Below, piece after piece: positions 42,068-48,747 of a stretch of 48,747 nucleotides of DNA. The notes under the pieces were generated by a model. It was given only the letters and a program-made list of their open reading frames with translations. It was not told where the DNA came from and made no database searches. The DNA is taken from contig CAYGPP010000014.1 in the NCBI GenBank assembly GCA_964351885.1, positions 1 to 48,747 of the forward strand, written 5' to 3'. Each line of letters opens with the position of its first letter. The first letter of the stretch is position 1. The stretch comes from Marinoscillum sp964351885 (GTDB lineage Bacteria > Bacteroidota > Bacteroidia > Cytophagales > Cyclobacteriaceae). A program made the position numbers and the translations under genes.

Positions 42068-42514
42068 ATGAGGAAATTGCAGAAGCGTGATACTTTTATC
42101 CTCTCTTCCCAATTAGAGTTTATATACTACTTTTATGAATTGAAAAATATGGACAAGGATCTCAAAAAATGCTCAATGCTTCTCAAGTCGCTTATCCTCC
42201 ATTACCATGGGCTGGATGAAGATGAAAAATTGATCTTGGAGCACGCGTCAGCAAAACTCGAAGCGGAAGAAGAATTGAATTGGGCGAATGAGTTTATTTC
42301 AGAAGATTACTTATCTGCTTTTGAGAGGTGCAAAGAGTTTTTTAATAAAAATATGACTGGCTATAGTGATGAAGTCAAGCTCTCACAACTCAAAGAAGTA
42401 TGGGAAGAAAACCATCAGAAAGGTTATGTGACTGAAATGGAAACTACAGCCATGATCAACCTCGCCAAAGATTGGGGTTTAGAGCACGAAATGCTCAAGA
42501 TTATTCAGGACTAA
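42068..42514 (+). CDS. Helical protein of unknown function
   Basis: The 148 residues are mostly charged helices with no signal or membrane segment; the arrangement (LEHASAKLEAEEELNWA, then MINLAKDWGLEHEMLKIIQ) resembles TerB-like helical bundles, but I do not claim membership. A start at 42149 (MDKDLKKC) is an alternative. It is 15 bases after hemW, so likely co-transcribed, and its stop overlaps the end of the convergent LytTR regulator by four bases. Confidence 0.65.
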   Translation: MRKLQKRDTFILSSQLEFIYYFYELKNMDKDLKKCSMLLKSLILHYHGLDEDEKLILEHASAKLEAEEELNWANEFISEDYLSAFERCKEFFNKNMTGYSDEVKLSQLKEVWEENHQKGYVTEMETTAMINLAKDWGLEHEMLKIIQD

Positions 42515-43227
42515 AGACTCATTTTTTCTTTGAATCTGGCAGCCTGCCTACGGCTTACTTCTATTTTACCCCCCCCTTTAAGTTGCACCAATAAGCCACC
42601 GTTAAACCAAGTATCGATCTTCTCAACCCAGCCCAAATTGATGATATGCTTACGGCTTGCTCTGAAAAAAGTGCGGTCATCCAATCGCTCATCTAGTGCA
42701 TTGAGAGATTTGTGAATCATAGGCTTGTTGCCCTCAAAATAAACTTTGATGTAATTCCCGTCGGACTCAAATAATCTTACATCCTCAAGTTTGACAAACC
42801 AGCACTTATCCCCGTCCTTTACAAAAACCTGATCATCTTTCGTCAGACTTTTCTTAGTTGAAGTATTTGTTTCAGCAATCTCAACCTCCGCCAACTTAGA
42901 AATGGCTTCATCTAATCTCTCTGCTTGGATGGGCTTCAGCAGGTAATCCAGTGCATTTACCTCAAAGGCTTTCAGAGCAAATTCATCGTATGCCGTGGTG
43001 AAAACTACCTTTGGGACAGTTTCTAGCATTTCCAACAGCTCAAACCCCGATTTTCCTGGCATCTGTATATCAAGGAAAATCAAGTCTGGCTGCAGCTGAT
43101 TTATTTTTTCGAACGCGTCATCTGCATCAATGGCCTCTCCTATTATCTCAATTTTTTTATGTGGCTCCAGTAAGCTCATCAATTCTTTCCGAGCTAATCG
43201 TTCATCGTCTATTATGAGTGTTTTCAT
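42511..43227 (-). CDS. LytTR-family response regulator
   Basis: The 238 residues combine a receiver domain (about 1-115; phosphoacceptor Asp53 in DLIFLDIQMPGKSG, conserved Lys in YLLKPIQAERL) and a C-terminal LytTR DNA-binding domain (about 140-235, FESDGNYIKVYF, RKHIINLGWVEKI). It is coupled (ATGA overlap) to a histidine kinase. A run of eight G on the coding strand (42569-42576), encoding Lys-Gly-Gly-Gly-Lys, lies in the DNA-binding domain. Target genes unknown. Confidence 0.93.
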   Translation of the reverse strand: MKTLIIDDERLARKELMSLLEPHKKIEIIGEAIDADDAFEKINQLQPDLIFLDIQMPGKSGFELLEMLETVPKVVFTTAYDEFALKAFEVNALDYLLKPIQAERLDEAISKLAEVEIAETNTSTKKSLTKDDQVFVKDGDKCWFVKLEDVRLFESDGNYIKVYFEGNKPMIHKSLNALDERLDDRTFFRASRKHIINLGWVEKIDTWFNGGLLVQLKGGGKIEVSRRQAARFKEKMSL

Positions 43228-44249
43228 AGTGATCTTGGTAAAATGATTTCCGTAAGTACCGTTTTCTTCGAATCATTAGAGATTTTGAAAGATGCTTGAT
43301 CTCCATAGATAAGTTCTAATCGCTTCCTTGTATTACTCAGTCCAAAGCCGGAAGATTCATTATCCTGAGCGGGTAAATATTGTCCTGTATTCCTGATTCG
43401 GATGTATAATTTGGTCTCTAGCAATGCTGCAATGATCTCAATACTCCCACCTCTCCTAAGTGTAGCAATTCCATGTTTAATTCCGTTTTCTACAAGTGTC
43501 TGAACCATTAGTGGAGGGATCAAAAAATCCAAAGTCTCTTCACTTATATCAAACTCAGTTTTTAAACGCTCTTCATACCTTATGGTTTCCAGTGCGAGAT
43601 AATCTTTGACGGTCTCTAGCTCATCTCGAAATGTAACCAAGCGTTGCCTATCTATGGTCAATGAATTTCTCAGAATATTCGAAAGCTGGGTAATAGCGTT
43701 TTTTGACTTTGAAGGGTCTTCGTCCACTAAGGCCCTAATGCTATTCAATGCGTTGAAAATGAAATGCGGATTAAGCTGTGATCGTAGGTTTCTAAGTTCG
43801 ATTTCATTGGCAGCAGCTTCATACTTAAGCCCAATATTATAACTCTCGAAGTAATGAAAAGTGAAGTAAAATAATGTCCAAAGAAAGTAAATAATCATTG
43901 GCCCAAACACATTGAGTATAACCGTGAATGGAAGGAAGTCGCGCCCCGTCAGTTCATCAATAAAAAACGAAAAACTCAATAAAAAACTATAATTCAGGAG
44001 GCTCAAGACCAATATGCCAATCAATAATCTAGGAATCAATCTCCACCAACTAAAGCTTAACCAGCCTCCCTTGATGACAACATATCTCAGCCCATGCGTG
44101 GAGAAGACATAAAATACTACCTGAAGTATTTCCCCAAGAATATCTGTAGTATTGAGTTGCTTGGCAGTGGAGTATAGAAATAACTGGATCAAGCCATAAA
44201 GAGACCATCCGCCAATTTGGCAAATCCAATATATCCTACGTTTATTCAT
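43224..44249 (-). CDS. LytS/YehU-type sensor histidine kinase
   Basis: The 341 residues have four N-terminal membrane helices (about 10-130) without a periplasmic sensor domain, then the His_kinase domain with His162 in RSQLNPHFIFNALNS and an ATPase end with LVENGIKHGIATL and SGFGLSNTRKRLELIYG. Paired with the LytTR regulator by a four-base overlap. The ligand is unknown. The 75-base gap to uvrA upstream could contain its promoter, but no convincing box is fixed. Confidence 0.93.
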   Translation of the reverse strand: MNKRRIYWICQIGGWSLYGLIQLFLYSTAKQLNTTDILGEILQVVFYVFSTHGLRYVVIKGGWLSFSWWRLIPRLLIGILVLSLLNYSFLLSFSFFIDELTGRDFLPFTVILNVFGPMIIYFLWTLFYFTFHYFESYNIGLKYEAAANEIELRNLRSQLNPHFIFNALNSIRALVDEDPSKSKNAITQLSNILRNSLTIDRQRLVTFRDELETVKDYLALETIRYEERLKTEFDISEETLDFLIPPLMVQTLVENGIKHGIATLRRGGSIEIIAALLETKLYIRIRNTGQYLPAQDNESSGFGLSNTRKRLELIYGDQASFKISNDSKKTVLTEIILPRSL

Positions 44250-44324
44250 AGCTCAATACAGGTCATTCGCGCAAATAAAAATAGTCTTATGAAATCAATC
44301 ATCGCAAAATTTTTGACAAGTGGC

Positions 44325-47183
44325 CTACTTCAATTCCTCCAACAAAAATTTTCCCGTATGGCTCTCTTTCACTTTAGCTAGGTATTCAGGTGTTCCCTGA
44401 CCGACGATTTGACCTCCCTTTTCTCCTCCTTCAGGCCCAAGGTCTACCAAATAATCCGCTACTTTAATCACATCCATATTATGCTCTATGATTAAGACGG
44501 AGTTTCCTTTATTAACAAGCTTCTGCAATACTTCCAGAAGATGGCGAATATCTTGGAAATGCAACCCAGTTGTTGGCTCATCTAAGATATAGAAGGTCTT
44601 ACCAGTATCTCTTTTGGATAGTTCAGAAGCCAATTTTACTCGCTGAGCCTCTCCACCAGAGAGCGTGGTGGCGTGTTGCCCTAGTGAAACGTAACCCAAT
44701 CCTACTTCTTTCAACGTTTCGATCTTCTTCAATATTTTCGGCTGATGTTCAAAGAAATCCACAGCTTGCTCCACGGTCATATCCAAGATGTCGGAGATTG
44801 ATTTCCCTTTGAACCGAACCTCCAAAGTCTCTCTATTGTATCGTTTGCCTTTGCAGGTTTCGCAAGGGACATGAACGTCTGGCAAGAAGTCCATTTCAAT
44901 GACTCGCATGCCTCCGCCTTGACACGTTTCGCATCTTCCGCTCTTAACATTGAAAGAGAATCGTCCAGGTTTGTATCCCCGAATTTTTGACTCTGGTAAT
45001 TCGGAAAATAGTGATCGGATATCTGTAAATACTCCTGTATAAGTCGCAGGGTTTGATCTTGGGGTTCTTCCGATAGGTGACTGATCTACCTCTATCACTT
45101 TATCCAAATGCTCCAATCCTGAAATTCCTTTATTGGCCAAAGGCTCAGCTCTAGACTTGTAGAAATGCTTTCGCAAAATTGGGTAGAGCGTCTCATGTAT
45201 CAGCGACGACTTGCCACTGCCAGAAACTCCCGTAATACAAATCATTGTGCCAAGAGGCAACTTGATATCTACATTTTTTAAGTTGTGACCAGTTGCACCC
45301 TTGAGCTCTAAAAATTCTCCAGTTCCTTTTCTTCTTTCTGCTGGTATAACTATCTCCTCTTTTCCCGCTAGATAATCAGCTGTCAAACTGTTATTTTTCA
45401 AGAAATCTTTTGGGATCTGTGCTGCCATGATATGCCCACCGTGCCTTCCCGCTCCAGGACCAATATCCACTATAAAGTCTGAGGCTAACATCATGTCTTT
45501 ATCATGCTCAACCACAATGACCGTATTACCCAAGTCTCTCAAATCCTTCAAAGCTTGGATGAGCTTTACATTGTCTCGCTGGTGTAACCCAATACTTGGC
45601 TCATCCAAAATATAAAGTACGTTCACCAACTGAGTACCGATCTGAGTGGCCAATCTTATTCGCTGTGCTTCTCCACCAGAGAGTGTCCTCAATGATCTAT
45701 TGAGGCTCAAATAGTCGAGACCTACATTAAGTAAAAAACCGATTCTTTTTCGAAGTTCTTTAAGTATCTCAGCAGCAATTACGTTCTGTCGATCATCAAG
45801 TTTGATTTCAATATCTGAAAACCATTCAGCAAGTTTGTTGATATTCATCTCCGCCAAATGACCTATATGTTGATCATTCAATTTGAAATGAAGCGACTCC
45901 TTTTTGAGACGATAGCCGTCACATTCTGGGCAAGTCCTTATATCTGTAAAATCATCCACCCACTGACGAATCTTCTCGCTTCCAGTATCTTTTTGCTTTT
46001 CGAGAAACTGGATAATTCCTTCAAACTTTGTATTCCAATCTGTGCCAGGGTATTTGACGGAACTCACTGCCACGGGGACACTATCTCCGTACAGTAGAAC
46101 TTTTAAGGTCTCAGCCGGAATGTCTTTGATCGGGGTAGATAGATTGACTTTATTTCGTTTGAGTATAGCCTCTACTTTCTTGAAAATCCAAATATCTCTG
46201 TATTCACCCAGTGGGGCTAATCCTCCTCTACTAATAGAAAGTTCCCTATTTGGAATCACCGAGTCTTCAGATATTTCCTGAATCTGACCTAACCCATTGC
46301 AACTTGGACAGGCCCCATAGGGGGAATTGAAAGAGAACGTATTCGGAGCAGGTTCGTCATAAGAAATGCCTGACTCTGGATCCATCAAATACTTAGAGAA
46401 GTGAGACACATTTCCCTCCTCATCGCTCACCATCAGAATGCCGTTGGCATGCTTGAACGCAGCTTGAACGGATTGTCTGATGCGTTTTTCATCTTTAGCC
46501 CTAACCAAGATTCTATCCACCACGATTTCAATATCATGTGTCTTGTAGCGATCCACCTGCATCTTAGCAACTAGCTCCTGAATCTCTCCATCGACTCGAA
46601 CTTTGGTGAAGCCCATTTTCCGAATCTGGACAAACAATTCACGGTAGTGACCCTTTCTTCCTTTCACCACGGGAGCAAGAAGAATTAGCTTCTGCTGATC
46701 ATAATTCTTCAGGATGTGATCTACAATCTGATCCTCTGTTTGACGAACCATCTTCTTACCAGTGACGTAGGAATAAGCCTCCCCTGCCCTAGCAAACAAG
46801 AGTCTCATAAAATCATAGACCTCTGTGACTGTGCCGACCGTAGAGCGCGGGTTACGCGAAGTAGTTTTTTGTTCAATCGAGATAACTGGACTTAGGCCAT
46901 TGATCTTGTCAACGTCAGGTCGCTCCATATTACCAATGAATGATCGGGCGTACGCCGAGAAGCTTTCCATGTATCTTCTCTGACCCTCCGCATAAATGGT
47001 ATCAAACGCCAAAGAAGATTTTCCACTTCCACTAATACCCGTGATAACCACCAATTGATTTCGTGGAATATTTAGGCTTATGTCTTTCAGATTGTGCTCT
47101 CTCGCACCGTAAATTTCGATGAATTGGTTTTCACTAATTACTTGCTCTTCTTCCTGATCTATTGCTATCTCCGCAGTACTCAT
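44325..47183 (-). CDS. uvrA: Excinuclease ABC subunit A
   Basis: UvrA recognises DNA damage as a dimeric ABC ATPase. The 952 residues contain both P-loops (GISGSGKSSLAFD near 47 and GVSGSGKSSLIHE near 650), two ABC signatures (RTLSGGEAQRIRLA and TTLSGGEAQRVKLA), and zinc fingers with CxxC pairs (ACPSCNGLG ... CPECDGYRL and CETCQGGG ... CETCKGKRY). The length and the complete UvrB-binding region make it the standard UvrA. It follows the LOG-family gene by 15 bases. Confidence 0.97.
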   Translation of the reverse strand: MSTAEIAIDQEEEQVISENQFIEIYGAREHNLKDISLNIPRNQLVVITGISGSGKSSLAFDTIYAEGQRRYMESFSAYARSFIGNMERPDVDKINGLSPVISIEQKTTSRNPRSTVGTVTEVYDFMRLLFARAGEAYSYVTGKKMVRQTEDQIVDHILKNYDQQKLILLAPVVKGRKGHYRELFVQIRKMGFTKVRVDGEIQELVAKMQVDRYKTHDIEIVVDRILVRAKDEKRIRQSVQAAFKHANGILMVSDEEGNVSHFSKYLMDPESGISYDEPAPNTFSFNSPYGACPSCNGLGQIQEISEDSVIPNRELSISRGGLAPLGEYRDIWIFKKVEAILKRNKVNLSTPIKDIPAETLKVLLYGDSVPVAVSSVKYPGTDWNTKFEGIIQFLEKQKDTGSEKIRQWVDDFTDIRTCPECDGYRLKKESLHFKLNDQHIGHLAEMNINKLAEWFSDIEIKLDDRQNVIAAEILKELRKRIGFLLNVGLDYLSLNRSLRTLSGGEAQRIRLATQIGTQLVNVLYILDEPSIGLHQRDNVKLIQALKDLRDLGNTVIVVEHDKDMMLASDFIVDIGPGAGRHGGHIMAAQIPKDFLKNNSLTADYLAGKEEIVIPAERRKGTGEFLELKGATGHNLKNVDIKLPLGTMICITGVSGSGKSSLIHETLYPILRKHFYKSRAEPLANKGISGLEHLDKVIEVDQSPIGRTPRSNPATYTGVFTDIRSLFSELPESKIRGYKPGRFSFNVKSGRCETCQGGGMRVIEMDFLPDVHVPCETCKGKRYNRETLEVRFKGKSISDILDMTVEQAVDFFEHQPKILKKIETLKEVGLGYVSLGQHATTLSGGEAQRVKLASELSKRDTGKTFYILDEPTTGLHFQDIRHLLEVLQKLVNKGNSVLIIEHNMDVIKVADYLVDLGPEGGEKGGQIVGQGTPEYLAKVKESHTGKFLLEELK

Positions 47184-47198
47184 TGAATCATTTAATTA

Positions 47199-47924
47199 TT
47201 AGAAGTTCGGGCTTAATAAGTACTTGTTGTAGAATTCATCGATAACAGATACAGCCTCCTCTACAGTGTCCACAAGATTAATCAAATCAAGATCTTCTTC
47301 ATTGATATTATTCGCCTCACTGAGCAATGTCTTCTTGATCCAATCAATCAGTCCTCCCCAATAATCTCTTCCTACAAGGACAATTGGGAACCTCCCGATT
47401 TTTTTTGTTTGAATGAGTGTAATCGCCTCGAACAATTCATCTAGTGTACCGAATCCACCAGGCATCACTACGAATCCTTGGGAGTACTTAACGAACATGA
47501 CTTTTCTGACAAAGAAATAATCAAAATTGATGAGCTTGTCTCTGTCGATATAGATATTGTCAAACTGCTCAAAAGGTAATTCTATATTTAACCCTACCGA
47601 TTTCCCTCCTTGGTCGTGTGCTCCTTTATTACCAGCTTCCATGATACCGGGGCCTCCTCCGGTAATCACACCATATCCATGTCGAACAAGCCTAGCAGCA
47701 AGTGCTTCGGCCATTTTGTAATACTTGTCATCTTTCTTAGTCCGGGCAGATCCGAATATTGAGACGCATGGGCCAATCTTGGCCAGTTTTTCAAAACCCT
47801 CAACCATCTCAGACATGATCTTGAATATGGCCCAAGAATCTGAACTCTTGATCTCGTTCCAGTCCCGATCCTTAAACGCTTCTAATATTTTCTCTTCGTC
47901 TTTCTTCACTTCCTTATCTGTCAT
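47199..47924 (-). CDS. LOG-family protein (TIGR00730 / lysine decarboxylase-like fold)
   Basis: Proteins of this fold hydrolyse nucleoside monophosphates, releasing cytokinin bases in plants and pathogens. The 241 residues include GGGPGIMEAGNKGA and PGGFGTLDELFEAIT, the signature with catalytic Arg/Glu, and FVRKVMFVKYSQGFVVMPGG before it. An N-terminal extension of about 50 charged residues (MTDKEVKKDEEKILEAFKDR) distinguishes it from the short forms. Role in this organism unknown. Lies between uvrA and the epimerase gene. Confidence 0.9.
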   Translation of the reverse strand: MTDKEVKKDEEKILEAFKDRDWNEIKSSDSWAIFKIMSEMVEGFEKLAKIGPCVSIFGSARTKKDDKYYKMAEALAARLVRHGYGVITGGGPGIMEAGNKGAHDQGGKSVGLNIELPFEQFDNIYIDRDKLINFDYFFVRKVMFVKYSQGFVVMPGGFGTLDELFEAITLIQTKKIGRFPIVLVGRDYWGGLIDWIKKTLLSEANNINEEDLDLINLVDTVEEAVSVIDEFYNKYLLSPNF

Positions 47925-47963
47925 AATTGGGGTGTTTCTGTGATAATGTTGTTGGTAAATTAA

Positions 47964-48747
47964 TTACGCTTCTAGCAAATCCTCCAATGCTGAATCTACA
48001 TCCGTAAATCTAAACTGAAATCCCTTCTCTACGATTCGTTCGGACGATACTCTGTTGCCGCCTAAGACAATTTGGGACATTTCCCCGAGCATTAATTTCA
48101 TGACAAACGAAGGGACATTCGGTAAAATCAAAGGCTTTTTGATAACCTGAGCGATAGATTTGGTCAGCGCCTCATTGGTAACGGGGTTTGGTGCTGTAGC
48201 GTTAACACTTCCCTCAACTTTATTTTCTATTACATACCTGAATAACTCGCAGAGGTCGTCGATATGAATCCAACTCATATATTGATTCCCAGTACCCAAA
48301 GCTGCTCCGGCATACAATTGTATTGGCTTCATGATCTGCGGAAGTGCCCCTCCCTTTTCACTGAGCACAACGCCTATTCTGACCTTTGACACGTTAGTAA
48401 TTGACTCAAACAGGTCAGCCTCTGCCTCCCACTGTTTCACCACATCAGCAAGAAAGTCCCTCCCTTCGCCGGATTCCTCAGTCAGCCACATATCACCCGT
48501 ATCTGCTCCGTACAAGCCTATTGCACTCGCCGAGATAAATGATTTGAGCTTGGTTTTTAATCGCAACGCGTAATCATGCAATAGCCCAATGGCGTTAACT
48601 CTACTATCAAGAATCTCTTTCTTGCGAGCATTCGTCCATCTTTTGTCAGCCACTCCAGCTCCGGCCAGGTGCACAATGTGATCTAAACCTTCAAAAGCTT
48701 TTTCGTCTACCTCTCCATCAGAAATGTCCCATTTGTACGTTGGGTAC
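47964..48747 (-). CDS. TIGR01777-family epimerase/SDR (N-terminus cut by window edge)
   Basis: The frame is open to the right edge, so the apparent start at 48674 is a GTG-encoded Val inside the protein. The extra residues YPTYKWDISDGEVDEKAFEG lead into DHIVHLAGAG. The family's AGAGVADKRWTNARKKEILDSRV and ISASAIGLYG match TIGR01777 NAD(P)-dependent proteins (DUF1731 at the C-terminus). The missing N-terminal GxxGxxG cofactor loop must lie just beyond base 48747. Its substrate is unknown; some relatives affect cell division or membrane lipids. Coding continues with LOG and uvrA. Confidence 0.9.
   Translation of the reverse strand, partial: YPTYKWDISDGEVDEKAFEGLDHIVHLAGAGVADKRWTNARKKEILDSRVNAIGLLHDYALRLKTKLKSFISASAIGLYGADTGDMWLTEESGEGRDFLADVVKQWEAEADLFESITNVSKVRIGVVLSEKGGALPQIMKPIQLYAGAALGTGNQYMSWIHIDDLCELFRYVIENKVEGSVNATAPNPVTNEALTKSIAQVIKKPLILPNVPSFVMKLMLGEMSQIVLGGNRVSSERIVEKGFQFRFTDVDSALEDLLEA

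Noticed and set aside
48674..48674. Start of the epimerase at the GTG 48674
   Set aside because: The frame continues open to the window edge with family-like residues before it, so the GTG is an internal valine codon.

Overview
The window is AT-rich chromosomal DNA from a member of the Bacteroidota, most likely a gliding or marine Cytophagales-type bacterium. The evidence is a complete gldK-gldL-gldM-gldN block with a porP/sprF gene and a SprE/PorW-like lipoprotein (type IX secretion and gliding), an F1Fo ATP synthase operon without atpD/atpC (split in this phylum), the hemD-DUF4271 pair, a giant lamin-tail surface protein, and absence of Shine-Dalgarno sequences. No phage, insertion sequence, CRISPR array, rRNA or tRNA was found. 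It reads as core genome.

Layout. 1-2.0 kb: the end of an unknown plus-strand gene, then a tightly overlapped minus-strand operon dksA-like, scpB, rluB-type. 2.0-4.6 kb: two exported plus-strand hydrolases, a lipoprotein isoaspartyl peptidase/asparaginase and an M28 metallopeptidase. 4.6-5.4 kb: two small membrane proteins on minus (DoxX-like and an unrecognised one). 5.4-5.7 kb: the only gene-free stretch above 300 bases, holding two related stem-loops. 5.7-14.2 kb: ppk2 converging with a 2555-residue secreted multidomain protein. 14.4-17 kb: asd, a THUMP-like methyltransferase and a small membrane protein.

16.9-25.1 kb: one long minus-strand operon running M23 peptidase, bactofilin, AtpZ-like, AtpI-like, atpB, atpE, atpF, atpH, atpA, atpG, UbiA-family prenyltransferase, methyltransferase. 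It joins envelope-shape genes, the ATP synthase and an apparent prenyl-lipid modification pair. 25.1-31.8 kb: a plus-strand, translationally coupled trio SprE/PorW-like, PBP1A, uvrC, ending in a strong terminator shared with the gld genes.

31.8-40.9 kb: minus-strand BamA/TamA-like barrel, DUF4271, hemD, porP/sprF, gldK, gldL, gldM, gldN. These supply the T9SS core complex and motor. 40.9-42.5 kb: hemW (GTG start) and a helical protein of unknown function. 42.5-48.7 kb: minus-strand LytTR-type two-component pair, uvrA, LOG-family protein, and a TIGR01777 epimerase cut by the window edge.

Functional picture: the T9SS/gliding genes (gldKLMN, porP, sprE/porW) are interleaved with envelope biogenesis (PBP1A, bactofilin, M23 peptidase, outer-membrane barrel) and energy supply (ATP synthase, polyphosphate kinase 2). 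The giant lamin-tail protein is a plausible client of the secretion system. The least explained items are the UbiA/methyltransferase pair at the end of the atp operon, the duplicated stem-loop element before ppk2, the hairpin between atpE and atpF, and the modular cysteine pattern of the giant protein.
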